Source of the DNA: Paracoccus benzoatiresistens
GTDB lineage: Bacteria; Pseudomonadota; Alphaproteobacteria; Rhodobacterales; Rhodobacteraceae
Direction of reading: 5' to 3'
Assembly (NCBI RefSeq): GCF_026913015.1
Contig: NZ_JAPTYD010000013.1
Span: 1-64,000, forward strand
DNA: 64,000 nt
Shown: piece by piece, positions 1-8,552 of the stretch
Numbering within the stretch: the stretch's first letter is position 1
Layout of the letters: the number at the start of each line of letters is the position of its first letter
The notes under the pieces: generated by a model
Told to the model about the DNA's origin: nothing
Database searches by the model: none
The model's input: only the letters and a program-made list of their open reading frames with translations
Position numbers and translations under genes: made by a program

Positions 1-1855
1 CCGCATAAGGCCGGGGGTTGGCGGGCACCGCCGGGCGGGCATCCGTCCGGGTGGGGGCGGAGGCGCGCACGGGCGCGACGCGCGGAGGACGGGCCGAGCT
101 TGCCAGTTGCTGCCGGGCCGGGGCCGGGCTGCGTGGCGCGGCTGCGGCTGCGGTTGCGGTGCTGGGCGCGGGTGCGGCGGCGGCAGGCGGGACCTTGGCG
201 GCAGGTGCCGGGGTCGCGGATGCGGCGGCGGCAGGCGGGATCTTGGCGGCAGGTGCCGGGGTCGCGGATGCTGCTGGCGCGGATGCCGTGGCAGTCGGGC
301 GCGGCGCATCGGCCAGATCGCTTGCCATGGTCGCGGCGCTGATGGGCGCCCCGGAGGAGGCAGCGTCCTGGGGTTTCATGGCCTGGGCCAGCGCCTGGCT
401 CAGCGCGTCGTCGCCGGTGGCGGCAGGTGCCTGCGCCTGCGGCTGCGCAGGTGCGGGCAGGGGGCGCGTTGCCGTGACGGTGCCCGGAGTTGCGGCCTCC
501 GGCTGGCTCCGCGCCGGAGCCGGGGCGGGCGGGGTCGCATCAACCGTGGCGGTCTGCGGCTGCGCCGGGGCAGCAGAAGGGGCCGGGGCGGCCAAGGTCG
601 GCTCGGCCGGAGCGGGCACGGTGGCAGGGGGCAGGGCTTCGCCCACGGGTTCGTCCGCCGCCGGGGCTTCAGCCGTTTCGGTCGGCACGGCAGGTTCGAG
701 GAGCGCAGGATCAGGCAGTGCGGGATCGGGCAGTGCGGGATCGGGTGCCGCCGTCTGGGTCGCCGCAGCGACATCGGCAGGCTCCGGGACCGGCGCGGTT
801 TCGACCGGCTGCGGGGCAGGCGCCGGGGCCGCGATCTCCTCTGCCGGGGGCACGGCCTGACCCGAGGGCCTGGAGCCGAAAAAGGCCAGCACGGCCACAA
901 GCGCCAGGACCAGCAGGCCCATCATCACCGGCAGGCGGCCGGGATCCAGGCGGCGCAACCGGGTCAGCACCGAGGGGGCGGGCGCCCCGGCCTCCTCGGG
1001 CGCGGCGTCGCGGACGGCGCGGGCCTGGCGCGCCCGCTCATGGACGGCCTGCGCGCGCGGCGGCAGGGGACGCGGCGCGGCCGGAGACCTGGCTTCACCG
1101 TGCCGGATCACCGGAGCAGCCGCCGCCGGGGCCGCAGGCGCGACCGCGACGGGCGCGGCCTCGGATGCGGGTTCGGCGGCAACAGGCTGCGCTTCGGGCC
1201 GGGTCAGCACCACATGCGGCACGATGCGGGAAATGGCCGTGGCCGGGACTGCAAGCGCCGCCGACGCCTCGACCACGGGATCTGCGACGACCGGATCGGT
1301 CACGCGGGCCTGCGCCAGGTCGGGCTCGCTGAAGGGCTGGCGGGTAAGGCGGCCGTCGGCCAGCCGGCTTGGACCGAAATCGGGCTGGCCGTCGAAGCGC
1401 GCGTCATCCGGGCGCGCCACGAAGCCCGTGGGGCGGAAGCCCTGCGCGCGGGCGAAATCCTCGGCCTCTTCCAGCGTGCGGCGGGCGACGGCGGCGATGC
1501 GCAGCGTCTCGATGTCGCCATCGGCCGAGGGGCACCAGTCGAAGGCCAGCTCCTCGGCCAAATAGGGGGTCATCGCTTCCAGCGCGCGGGCGATGGCCTT
1601 CGGGGTGTCCGATCCCACGGGAACGGTCAGGGTCGTGTAAAGGATCTGATCGTCGGGAATGACAAGAACCGTGTCCAGATCGCCCGGCGAAACGCCTGCC
1701 CGATCGCGCAGCGCCGCCAGCCGGGCCGTCATCTCGCGCCCGGCAAACTGGGCATGGCCCAGGGGCCGCCAGCCATGCCCGTCGCGATGTTCAAGCAGGA
1801 CCGCCTCTTGCGTGAAGCTCATGGCAAAGTCAGGCGGCGCAATATGTCTGTTCAT
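1..1855 (-). CDS. Ala/Pro-rich single-pass membrane protein with GspL-like N-terminus (C-terminus beyond window)
   Basis: Reading leftward from ATG at 1855 the frame stays open to the window edge, so at least 617 residues are present and the C-terminus is missing. Residues 1 to about 130 form a normal-complexity domain with a VLVIPDDQILYTTLTVP stretch, then an AMTPYLAEELAFDW stretch and IAAVARRTLEEAEDFA. This resembles the cytoplasmic actin-like part of GspL/PilM proteins. An Ala/Pro-rich linker follows, then one hydrophobic segment (LPVMMGLLVLALVAVLAFFG), then a very long Ala/Pro/Glu-rich tail with internal repeats. In-frame ATG 1822 (MSFTQEAVLL) is an alternative start; neither has a clear Shine-Dalgarno sequence. 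Family members are often mis-named IF-2-like from composition alone. Function unknown. The opposite strand also has long open frames here, but those read as Arg/Gly-rich noise. Confidence 0.7.
   Translation of the reverse strand, partial: MNRHIAPPDFAMSFTQEAVLLEHRDGHGWRPLGHAQFAGREMTARLAALRDRAGVSPGDLDTVLVIPDDQILYTTLTVPVGSDTPKAIARALEAMTPYLAEELAFDWCPSADGDIETLRIAAVARRTLEEAEDFARAQGFRPTGFVARPDDARFDGQPDFGPSRLADGRLTRQPFSEPDLAQARVTDPVVADPVVEASAALAVPATAISRIVPHVVLTRPEAQPVAAEPASEAAPVAVAPAAPAAAAPVIRHGEARSPAAPRPLPPRAQAVHERARQARAVRDAAPEEAGAPAPSVLTRLRRLDPGRLPVMMGLLVLALVAVLAFFGSRPSGQAVPPAEEIAAPAPAPQPVETAPVPEPADVAAATQTAAPDPALPDPALPDPALLEPAVPTETAEAPAADEPVGEALPPATVPAPAEPTLAAPAPSAAPAQPQTATVDATPPAPAPARSQPEAATPGTVTATRPLPAPAQPQAQAPAATGDDALSQALAQAMKPQDAASSGAPISAATMASDLADAPRPTATASAPAASATPAPAAKIPPAAAASATPAPAAKVPPAAAAPAPSTATAAAAAPRSPAPARQQLASSARPPRVAPVRASAPTRTDARPAVPANPRPYA
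173..268 (-). repeat. 48-bp tandem duplication in the Ala/Pro-rich tail
   Basis: Two head-to-tail copies (173-220 and 221-268) differ at one base (gggacc versus gggatc). The period is 48 bp, so the reading frame is kept and 16 residues are repeated (SATPAPAAK/RIPPAAAA type). The near-identity suggests a recent slippage or unequal-crossover event. Confidence 0.85.
708..752 (-). repeat. 15-bp triplicate repeat (PDPAL motif)
   Basis: Three adjacent 15-bp units, GGATCRGGCAGTGCG-like on the plus strand, encode PDPAL-PDPAL-PDPAL within the tail of the same minus-strand gene. The third unit is diverged at its end. Confidence 0.75.
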
Positions 1856-2045
1856 GGTATCAATGGCTGCTCGATTACGATCGCGTGTTGAGGCCCGCGA
1901 TTTGGTGGGGATTGTCCCAGATCTACCGGAAATTGCGGGATGGGGAAAGCGAATCTGGCGCAGCTGTGAACGGATTTGCCTTGAACTGCACCGCCTGGCC
2001 CGGTGTTAGCTGTGGCACGGGTTTTTCCGCAAAGAGGACAAGGAC

Positions 2046-3125
2046 ATGACACAGGTTTCGCGCAGGCTGGCAAGGGCTGCCCTGGTGGCATCGACGGCGC
2101 TGGCGCTTGGCGCCCCGGCCCTGGCCGCGCCCGGCAAGGGCGGCCATCACATGTGCCATCCGGGCATGTCGCGCCTGACCGTCACGGGCGAGGGCGAAGC
2201 GCGCGTGGCCCCCGACATGGCGACGATCCAGTTGGGCGTGACCACGCAGGCCCCCAGTGCGGCCGAGGCGATGCGCCAGAATTCCGCGCAGCAGACCTCC
2301 GTGATCGAGGCGCTGACCGGCGCAGGGATCGCCCCTGCCGATGTCCAGACCTCGGGCCTGAACCTCAACCCGCTGATGGACTATGGCGAGGGCCGCGCGC
2401 CCACGGTGACGGGCTATCAGGCCAGCAACATGGTCTCGGTGCGGGTCAAGGACGTGCCCCGGCTTGGCGAGGTCCTGGACAGCATCGTCACGGCAGGCGC
2501 CAACGAGATCAACGGCATCAGCTTCACCCGCGATGACAGTGCCGCCTCGCAGGACGAGGCCCGCCGCGCCGCGGTCACCGACGCGCGCCACAAGGCCGAG
2601 GTGCTGGCCGAGGCTGCGGGTCTGACCCTTGGCCCCGTTCTGGTGCTGCGCGATGCCCCGATGCCGGAAGGTCCGCGCCCGATGATGATGGAAGCCCGGG
2701 CGGCGGCGGATTCGGCCAAGGTGCCGATCGCCGCGGGCGAGCTGGCGATGGCCGCCCAGGTCGAGATGGAATTCGCCCTGACCGGGCAGGATTGCGGCCC
2801 GATGCACGGGCATGAAGGCCATGGGCGGATGCCGGGCCGCGACACCGGCGGACCCTCTCCCGAACGCGATCGCGACCATGGCCGCCTGCCCGAAGGCCAT
2901 CCCCCGGTGCCGGGCGGCGACACAGGCGCTCCGTCGCCCGAGGCCGAGCGCGACCAGGAACGCCTGCCCGAGGGAAATCCCCCGGCGACGGGCGATGGCG
3001 CGGCAGCCCCCGCGCCGGGCGACATGCCCCCGCCGATGGGCACCGATACCGGCGCGCCCGAACCCTCCGAGCCCGTCGTGCCCATGGGCGAGGCCCCGGC
3101 CGAGGAGCAGACGCCGGCGAACTGA
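2046..3125 (+). CDS. SIMPL-domain (DUF541) secreted protein with repetitive acidic/Pro tail
   Basis: The 359-residue product starts with a signal peptide (about residues 1-28: Arg-rich start, hydrophobic core, cleavage near ALAAP). Residues about 37-250 form a SIMPL/BP26 domain (LTVTGEGEARVAPDMATIQLGV at the start, then ISFTRDDSAASQDEARR, then KAEVLAEAAGLTLGPVL). Proteins of this family are periplasmic or outer-membrane associated and of unclear function. The C-terminal 100 residues are unusual: a His/Met-rich patch (MHGHEGHGRMPG), then two copies of a roughly 25-residue DTGxPSPE...RLPEGxPP repeat, then a Pro/Glu tail. It stands alone, divergent from the upstream minus-strand gene and convergent with the acetyltransferase. 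Confidence 0.88.
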   Translation: MTQVSRRLARAALVASTALALGAPALAAPGKGGHHMCHPGMSRLTVTGEGEARVAPDMATIQLGVTTQAPSAAEAMRQNSAQQTSVIEALTGAGIAPADVQTSGLNLNPLMDYGEGRAPTVTGYQASNMVSVRVKDVPRLGEVLDSIVTAGANEINGISFTRDDSAASQDEARRAAVTDARHKAEVLAEAAGLTLGPVLVLRDAPMPEGPRPMMMEARAAADSAKVPIAAGELAMAAQVEMEFALTGQDCGPMHGHEGHGRMPGRDTGGPSPERDRDHGRLPEGHPPVPGGDTGAPSPEAERDQERLPEGNPPATGDGAAAPAPGDMPPPMGTDTGAPEPSEPVVPMGEAPAEEQTPAN

Positions 3126-3164
3126 GCAAAGCGGAAGGGGCGGCCCGTTGATGCCGCCCCTGAC

Positions 3165-3608
3165 CTACAAGGGCCGGTTATAGCGGATGAAGGGCGACCG
3201 CACGCCCACGCGGTCATACAGCATCCGGCCTGCGTAGTTGAATTCCTGCGTCAGCCAGTAGACGCGGGGCCGGCCGGCCTGATCGGCTGCGGCATAGACC
3301 TCCTCGATCAGCGCGCGGCCCACGCCCTTGCCGCGCGCTTCAGGTGCCGTGAACAGGTCCTGCAGATAGCAGACGCCTTCGGGGAACCACATGTGCGGGT
3401 GAAAGACGTAATGCGTCAGGCCAAGCAGGCGGCCGTCATCCTCGGCGACCAAGGCGTGGAAATCCAGGGGATCACCCGCCATCAACCGGTCGAACACCCC
3501 GTCGAAGAAATCCTGCGGCAGGTCGCGACGGTCATAGAAGCGATGATAGCCGTCATAAAGTCGCTGCCACTGGTCCTTGTCGCCGGGGCGCAGGGGGCGG
3601 ACGATCAT
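3165..3608 (-). CDS. GNAT family N-acetyltransferase
   Basis: A 147-residue protein with a typical GNAT fold: MIVRPLRPGDKDQWQRLY at the start, the DLFTAPEARGKGVGRALIEE acetyl-CoA-binding motif A (Q/RxxGxG/A type) around residues 85-105, and a C-terminal FNYAGRMLYDRVG motif B. The substrate cannot be told from sequence. Its ATG overlaps the stop of the MoxR-type ATPase gene (4-bp ATGA overlap), so the two are translationally coupled. Confidence 0.9.
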   Translation of the reverse strand: MIVRPLRPGDKDQWQRLYDGYHRFYDRRDLPQDFFDGVFDRLMAGDPLDFHALVAEDDGRLLGLTHYVFHPHMWFPEGVCYLQDLFTAPEARGKGVGRALIEEVYAAADQAGRPRVYWLTQEFNYAGRMLYDRVGVRSPFIRYNRPL

Positions 3609-4444
3609 CGCTGCCGCCGCGCCATGAAGGCCAGTTTCTCGAACAGGGCGACGTCCTGTTCGTTCTTCAGCAGCGCGCCATGCAGGCGCGGCAGCATGGT
3701 GTGGGGATCGCGTTTCAGCTCCTCGGGCGCCAGATCCTCGGACAGGATCAGCTTCAGCCAGTCCAGAAGCTCGCTGGTCGAGGGCTTCTTCTTCAGCCCC
3801 GGCGTGTCGCGCAGCTCGAAGAACTGGTGCAGCGCCTGATCCAGCAGGGCACGCTTCAGGCCGGGATAATGCACGTCCACGATGGCGCGCAGCGTTTCGG
3901 CGTCCGGAAAGCGGATGTAGTGAAAGAAGCAGCGCCGCAGAAAGGCGTCGGGCAGTTCCTTTTCATTGTTCGAGGTGATGACGACCACCGGCCTGTGCGC
4001 GGCCCTTATGGTCTCGCCCGTCTCGTAAACGTGAAACTCCATCCGGTCGAGTTCCTGCAGAAGGTCGTTCGGAAACTCGATATCCGCCTTGTCGATTTCG
4101 TCGATCAGCAGCACGACTTTCTGCGGCGCCTCGAAGGCCTGCCACAGCTTGCCCTTGCGGATATAGTTCGACACGTCATGGACCCGCGCATCTCCCAACT
4201 GGCTGTCGCGCAGCCGGCTGACGGCGTCGTATTCATACAACCCCTGTTGTGCCTTCGTGGTTGATTTCACGTGCCATTCGATGATCGGAAGGGACAGGCT
4301 TCCGGCCACCTGCCGGGCCAGTTCGGTCTTGCCGGTGCCGGGCTCGCCCTTGACCAGCAGGGGGCGTTCCAGCGTCACGGCGGCATTGACCGCTATCGCC
4401 AGATCGGGCGGGGCGACATATCGGTCGGTGCCGGTGAACTGCAT
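3605..4444 (-). CDS. MoxR/CoxD-type AAA+ ATPase
   Basis: A 279-residue MoxR-family ATPase. Walker A is GEPGTGKTELAR (about residues 36-47) and Walker B is KVVLLIDEIDKADIEFPNDLL. Sensor 1 lies in the VVVITSNNEKELPDAFLRRC stretch, with an Arg finger. The start is ATG 4444, preceded by AGGAG six bases upstream; an adjacent TTG at 4447 is less likely. MoxR ATPases usually act with a von Willebrand factor A protein to insert cofactors or mature complexes (CoxD/CoxE type). Here the next gene is a GNAT acetyltransferase in 4-bp overlap, and no VWA gene is in the window. Confidence 0.9.
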   Translation of the reverse strand: MQFTGTDRYVAPPDLAIAVNAAVTLERPLLVKGEPGTGKTELARQVAGSLSLPIIEWHVKSTTKAQQGLYEYDAVSRLRDSQLGDARVHDVSNYIRKGKLWQAFEAPQKVVLLIDEIDKADIEFPNDLLQELDRMEFHVYETGETIRAAHRPVVVITSNNEKELPDAFLRRCFFHYIRFPDAETLRAIVDVHYPGLKRALLDQALHQFFELRDTPGLKKKPSTSELLDWLKLILSEDLAPEELKRDPHTMLPRLHGALLKNEQDVALFEKLAFMARRQR

Positions 4445-4524
4445 CAAACTCTCCTTTCAGGTGAACCGGTTGTGGCACGGCAACGTCCGGAGTTGCTGTT
4501 GATTAGTCCTAAACGTTTCGCCTT

Positions 4525-4553
4525 TTGACAAGAAGCACGTCATACTTTAAGGG
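4525..4553 (+). promoter_or_regulatory. Possible dksA promoter (TTGACA -35)
   Basis: A perfect TTGACA at 4525-4530 is followed after 17 bp by TAAGGG at 4548-4553, a poor -10. It lies 52 bp upstream of the dksA start in the moxR/dksA divergent region. Only the -35 is convincing. Confidence 0.4.
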
Positions 4554-4605
4554 GGCGCGCAAGGGTGCCGGTTCGAGTTGCAGCCGGCTCTGCCGGAGAG
4601 GATTT

Positions 4606-5028
4606 ATGAAAGCCCAGACCTTCCTGCCTCAGGATTATCGTCCCGCCGAGGATGAGCCCTTTATGAACGACCGGCAGCTTGAATATTTCCGGCGCAAGCT
4701 GGAAACCTGGAAACAGGAACTGCTGGACCAATCGGCCGAGACGCTGGAAGGCCTGCAGGACAGCGCCCGGTCCGTCCCGGACCTTGCCGACCGCGCCAGC
4801 GAGGAAACCGACCGCGCGCTGGAGCTTCGGACGCGCGACCGCCAGCGCAAGCTGGTCAGCAAGATCGACGCGGCCCTGCGCCGGATCGAGACGGGTGAAT
4901 ACGGTTATTGCGAGATGACGGGCGAACCGATCAGCCTCAAGCGGCTGGACGCGCGCCCGATCGCCACCATGACGCTGGAAGCGCAGGAACGCCACGAGCG
5001 GCGCGAGCGGGTTCATCGCGACGACTGA
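4606..5028 (+). CDS. dksA: RNA polymerase-binding transcription factor DksA (zinc-independent CXXT type)
   Basis: A 140-residue DksA: long N-terminal helix, coiled coil (about residues 30-95) with the Asp-containing tip region (VPDLADRASEE), then the C-terminal finger. The finger is CEMTGEP...ATMTLEA, which fits CXXTX17TXXA. Three of the four zinc Cys are therefore replaced, the arrangement described for the functional Rhodobacter sphaeroides DksA. It binds the RNA polymerase secondary channel and works with ppGpp. Start ATG 4606 has GGAGAGG seven bases upstream; the frame is open further upstream to 4525 but without homology. Confidence 0.95.
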   Translation: MKAQTFLPQDYRPAEDEPFMNDRQLEYFRRKLETWKQELLDQSAETLEGLQDSARSVPDLADRASEETDRALELRTRDRQRKLVSKIDAALRRIETGEYGYCEMTGEPISLKRLDARPIATMTLEAQERHERRERVHRDD

Positions 5029-5035
5029 TCCCTCG

Positions 5036-6163
5036 GTGTCGGGTGCCCTGCAATCGCGGCCTGTGACCATCGTCGGCGGCGGCGTCGCGGGCCTGACTGC
5101 TGCGCTTGCGCTGCGCAGGCGCGGCGCCGAGGTCACCGTTCTGGAACGCGCCCCCGCCATTGCCGAGGTCGGGGCGGGCTTGCAGCTTTCGCCCAATGCG
5201 ATGCGGGTGCTGGACGCGCTTGGCCTTGGCCCGGCGCTTGACGCCATGTCGCTGCCAAGCCGGGCAGTGCGGCTGCGCGATGCCCAGGGTGCCGAGGTCG
5301 TGCGGCTGGATCTGGCCCGCCATCGGCCCGACGCCCGTTTCCGCCTGATCCATCGCGCCCGGCTGATCGAGGTCCTGGAACAGGCGGCCCTTTCCGCCGG
5401 GGCGCGAATCGAACTGGGGCGGGATGTCGCCACGCCTCCGGACGGGCCGCTGCTGATCGGCGCCGATGGCCTGCACAGCCGCATCCGCGCCGCGCTGAAC
5501 GGGCGAGAGGTTCCCTTCTTCACCGGCCAGACTGCCTGGCGGGCGGTGATTTCCCATGAAGACCAGACGCCCGAGGCGCAGGTCTTCATGGGCGCCGGCC
5601 GCCATCTGGTCAGCTATCCCCTGGCGGGCGGCTTGCGCAACATCGTGGCCGTGCTGGAAACGCGCGACTGGCAGGACGAAGGCTGGTCCCATCCCGACGA
5701 TCCCGCCAATCTGCGCGCGGCCTTCGCCGACTTCCGCGGCCCGGTGCCGGACTGGCTGGCGCAGGTCCATGCCGTCCATGTCTGGGGGCTGTTCCTGCAC
5801 CAGGTCGCGGCGCGTTGGCAGGATGGGCGCATGGCGATCCTGGGCGATGCCGCGCATCCGACACTGCCCTTCATGGCGCAGGGCGCCTGCATGGCGATCG
5901 AGGATGCCTGGATCCTGGCCGCCTCTCTGGACGCGACGCCGGACCAGGCGACCGCCCTGTCCCGATACGAGAACCTGCGCAAGCCGCGCACGTCCCGCAT
6001 CGTGGCCGCCGCCAGGGACAACGCGCGCAACTATCACCTGAGCGGGCCCAAGCGCCTTGCCGCCCATGCCGCGCTGCGGATCGGGGGCCTCATTGCCCCT
6101 TCAGCGCTGCTGTCGCGCTTCGACTGGATCTATGACTTCGATCCGGTGGCAGAGGCGGGCTGA
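5036..6163 (+). CDS. FAD-dependent monooxygenase (salicylate hydroxylase/UbiH-like)
   Basis: A 375-residue group A flavoprotein monooxygenase. Residues 10-40 hold the FAD Rossmann motif VTIVGGGVAGLTAALAL with a Glu ending strand 2 (VLERAP). LLIGADGLHSRIR is the DG motif, and GRMAILGDAAHPTLPFMAQGACMAIEDAW is the GD motif. These bind FAD/NAD(P)H for ring hydroxylation; the aromatic substrate is unknown. The gene begins with GTG 5036, seven bases after the dksA stop, and GTG 5062 is an alternative start. No aromatic-degradation partners are nearby. Confidence 0.85.
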   Translation: MSGALQSRPVTIVGGGVAGLTAALALRRRGAEVTVLERAPAIAEVGAGLQLSPNAMRVLDALGLGPALDAMSLPSRAVRLRDAQGAEVVRLDLARHRPDARFRLIHRARLIEVLEQAALSAGARIELGRDVATPPDGPLLIGADGLHSRIRAALNGREVPFFTGQTAWRAVISHEDQTPEAQVFMGAGRHLVSYPLAGGLRNIVAVLETRDWQDEGWSHPDDPANLRAAFADFRGPVPDWLAQVHAVHVWGLFLHQVAARWQDGRMAILGDAAHPTLPFMAQGACMAIEDAWILAASLDATPDQATALSRYENLRKPRTSRIVAAARDNARNYHLSGPKRLAAHAALRIGGLIAPSALLSRFDWIYDFDPVAEAG

Positions 6164-6166
6164 CCT

Positions 6167-6217
6167 CTCGTTCTGGTCAAGATATCCCATGGGGATCCGG
6201 GGGTGTGAAACCCCCGG
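6167..6217 (-). terminator. glmM terminator hairpin plus conserved CCCC..GGGATAT element (copy C)
   Basis: Read in the glmM direction, the stem CCGGGGG/CCCCCGG (6217-6211 with 6203-6197, 7-nt loop) is followed by CCCCATGGGATATCTTG. The same hairpin-plus-GGATAYTT arrangement lies after pgk and after sdhB. It probably ends glmM transcription. This copy keeps only the first half of the core motif. Confidence 0.6.
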
Positions 6218-6228
6218 CGCCTGCGGCG

Positions 6229-7578
6229 TCAGGCCGCCTTTTCAACCGCCGCGACGATCCCGTCCACGACCTCGCGCAGGACGGTCTCGTTCTCGGCCTC
6301 GGCCATGACGCGGATCAGGGATTCGGTGCCCGACTTGCGGATCAGCACGCGGCCGGTGCCTGCCAGGCGCGCCTCGGCATCGGCGATGACGGCGCGAACC
6401 TCGGCCGCCGACAGCGGATCGGCGCCCGCGGCATAGCGCACATTCTTCAGCAGTTGCGGCACGGGATCGAACTGCGCGGCAAGCGTGCTGGCGTTCTGGC
6501 CTGTTTCGGCCATGGCCGCCAGGAACTGCATGGCCGCGATCAGCCCGTCGCCGGTGGTGGCATAGTCGGTCATCACGATATGGCCCGACTGCTCGCCGCC
6601 CAGGTTGAAGCCGCCCTCGCGCATCCGCTCGACCACGTAGCGGTCGCCCACCTTGGTGCGTTCCAGCCGCAGGCCCTGGCCTTGCAGGAAATGTTCCAGC
6701 CCCAGGTTCGACATCACAGTCGCGACCAGCGCATTGCCGCGCAGCCGCCCTTGTTGCGCCCAGCGGGCCGCCATCAGCGCCATGATCTGGTCGCCGTCGG
6801 CGACGCGGCCTTTCTCGTCGATGATGATGACCCGGTCGGCATCGCCGTCCAGGCTGATGCCCAGATGCGCGCCATGGTCCAGAACCGCCCGCGCGCAGGC
6901 CTCGGGGTGAGTCGAGCCGACGCCTGCATTGATGTTCCGCCCGTCGGGATCGACCCCGATGCGAATCACGTCGGCGCCCAGTTCCCACAGCACGTCCGGC
7001 GCGGCGCGATAAGCCGCGCCGTTGGCGCAGTCGATCACCACCTTCAGCCCGTCCAGCCGCTGGCCTGCGGGGAAGGTCGTCTTGGCATATTCGACATAGC
7101 GGCCGCGGCCGTCGTCGATCCGCCTGGCCCGGCCGATATTGGCGGGCTGCGCGGGAATGATCTCTCCGGCGACGATGCGCTCGATCTCGGCCTCGGCCTC
7201 GTCGGACAGCTTGAAGCCGTCGGGGCCGAAGAACTTGATGCCGTTGTCCTCGGCCGGGTTGTGGCTGGCCGAGATCATGATGCCCACATCCGCCCGCATT
7301 GATCGGGTCAGGAAACCCACGGCGGGCGTCGGCACCGGGCCCAGCAGCAGCACGTTCATGCCGGTGCTGGTCAGCCCCGCCGTCAGCGCGTTTTCCAGCA
7401 TGTATCCCGACAGGCGCGTGTCCTTGCCGATCACCACGCGATGCACGCTGTCATGCCCGTCGCGGCGGAAATACCGGCCGGCAGCGGCGCCAAGGCGCAG
7501 CGCCATCTCGGCCGTCATGGGGTGGGTATTGGCGCGGCCGCGAACGCCGTCGGTCCCGAACAAGCCTCTGCTCATCAT
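6229..7578 (-). CDS. glmM: Phosphoglucosamine mutase
   Basis: Converts glucosamine-6-phosphate to glucosamine-1-phosphate for UDP-GlcNAc and so for peptidoglycan and LPS. The 449 residues match the family length. LFGTDGVRG is at the N-terminus, the catalytic phosphoserine loop ISASHNP has its Ser at about residue 105, the metal loop is LDGDADR, and the C-terminal phosphate loop is [12 protein letters not shown]. Two adjacent ATG codons (7578, 7575) could start it. The second is seven bases after AAAGG and gives the usual MSR-LFGTDG start. It is the last gene of folB-folP-glmM, overlapping the folP stop. Confidence 0.97.
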   Translation of the reverse strand: MMSRGLFGTDGVRGRANTHPMTAEMALRLGAAAGRYFRRDGHDSVHRVVIGKDTRLSGYMLENALTAGLTSTGMNVLLLGPVPTPAVGFLTRSMRADVGIMISASHNPAEDNGIKFFGPDGFKLSDEAEAEIERIVAGEIIPAQPANIGRARRIDDGRGRYVEYAKTTFPAGQRLDGLKVVIDCANGAAYRAAPDVLWELGADVIRIGVDPDGRNINAGVGSTHPEACARAVLDHGAHLGISLDGDADRVIIIDEKGRVADGDQIMALMAARWAQQGRLRGNALVATVMSNLGLEHFLQGQGLRLERTKVGDRYVVERMREGGFNLGGEQSGHIVMTDYATTGDGLIAAMQFLAAMAETGQNASTLAAQFDPVPQLLKNVRYAAGADPLSAAEVRAVIADAEARLAGTGRVLIRKSGTESLIRVMAEAENETVLREVVDGIVAAVEKAA

Positions 7579-8552
7579 TCTGCCTTTTCGTTGTCATTGA
7601 CGGCCTGCCACAGCCGCAACCCTTGAACCAGACCGCGAACGTCATGGACGCGGTGAACCTGTATACCCTGCGCGACGGCCGCAAGGGTCAGCGCAAGCGT
7701 GCCGGGCGAACGGTCGGCAGGAACCTCTGCCCCGCCTATCGCGCCGATGAACCGCTTGCGCGAGACGCCCAGCAGGATCGCGCAGCCAAGCCCATGATAC
7801 AGCGAAATCCGCCGTAGAATGGCAAGATTATGTGCCTGCGTCTTGCCAAAGCCGATGCCGGGATCGACGACGATGCGGCTTCGCGGGATGCCCGCCGCCT
7901 CGGCCCGGCGGATGCGGGCCTCCAGCGCGTCATAGACATCCAGCAGCACGTCGTCATAGCGCGGATCGTCCTGCATGGTCGCAGGCAGCCCCTGGGCGTG
8001 CATCAGGCAGACCGGCACCTGCGCACGCGCCACCAGCGGGGCCAGCGCAGGGTCGAAGTCAAATCCCGACACGTCGTTGATCATCGCCGCCCCGGCCTCA
8101 AGCGCGGCCTGCGCCACGGCGGCCTTGCGGGTGTCGGCGGAAACGGGGGCGCTGCCGGACAGCGCGCGGATCGGTGGCGCGATGCGGTCGATCTCCTCGG
8201 GCACGGGCACCTCGGCCGAGCCGGGACGGGTCGATTCGCCGCCGATGTCCAGGATGTCCGCGCCCTCGTGGATCAGTTGCCGGCCGTGGCGGACCGGATC
8301 ATAGCTGCCGCCGTCCGAGAAGCTGTCCGGGGTGGCATTCACGATGCCCATGACGCGGGGGCGATCCAGCGACAGGCCTGTCAGATCGGCGCGAGGGGCT
8401 GTCAGCGCTGCCAGCACGGCAGGCGGGATTTCGTTGCTGACCCGGGGCGTGCAGCCGCGTTCCAGAACCTCGACCTGCGAAAAGCGCGTCCAGCCCCCGG
8501 CAAGGACATGGCGGCCATGGGGGATGGGCAGGGGGCGATAATAAAGCGTCAT
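7575..8552 (-). CDS. folP: Dihydropteroate synthase
   Basis: Condenses p-aminobenzoate with dihydropterin pyrophosphate in folate synthesis and is the sulfonamide target. The protein has 325 residues. [18 protein letters not shown] (about residues 66-82) and [11 protein letters not shown] (about 102-112) are the substrate loops; DPGIGFGKT and GVSRKRFIG follow. The N-terminal extension of about 60 residues is usual in alphaproteobacterial FolP. Both ends overlap neighbours by 4-5 bp (folB upstream, glmM downstream), indicating one operon. Confidence 0.97.
   Translation of the reverse strand: MTLYYRPLPIPHGRHVLAGGWTRFSQVEVLERGCTPRVSNEIPPAVLAALTAPRADLTGLSLDRPRVMGIVNATPDSFSDGGSYDPVRHGRQLIHEGADILDIGGESTRPGSAEVPVPEEIDRIAPPIRALSGSAPVSADTRKAAVAQAALEAGAAMINDVSGFDFDPALAPLVARAQVPVCLMHAQGLPATMQDDPRYDDVLLDVYDALEARIRRAEAAGIPRSRIVVDPGIGFGKTQAHNLAILRRISLYHGLGCAILLGVSRKRFIGAIGGAEVPADRSPGTLALTLAAVAQGIQVHRVHDVRGLVQGLRLWQAVNDNEKAE

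Noticed and set aside
107..1891. 594-residue open frame on the plus strand
   Set aside because: Arg/Gly-rich composition without motif or start signal; it mirrors the Ala/Pro-rich minus-strand gene. Similar GC-driven mirror frames over lpdA, sucA, sdhA, IorAB-like and ppdK-like genes were also left out.
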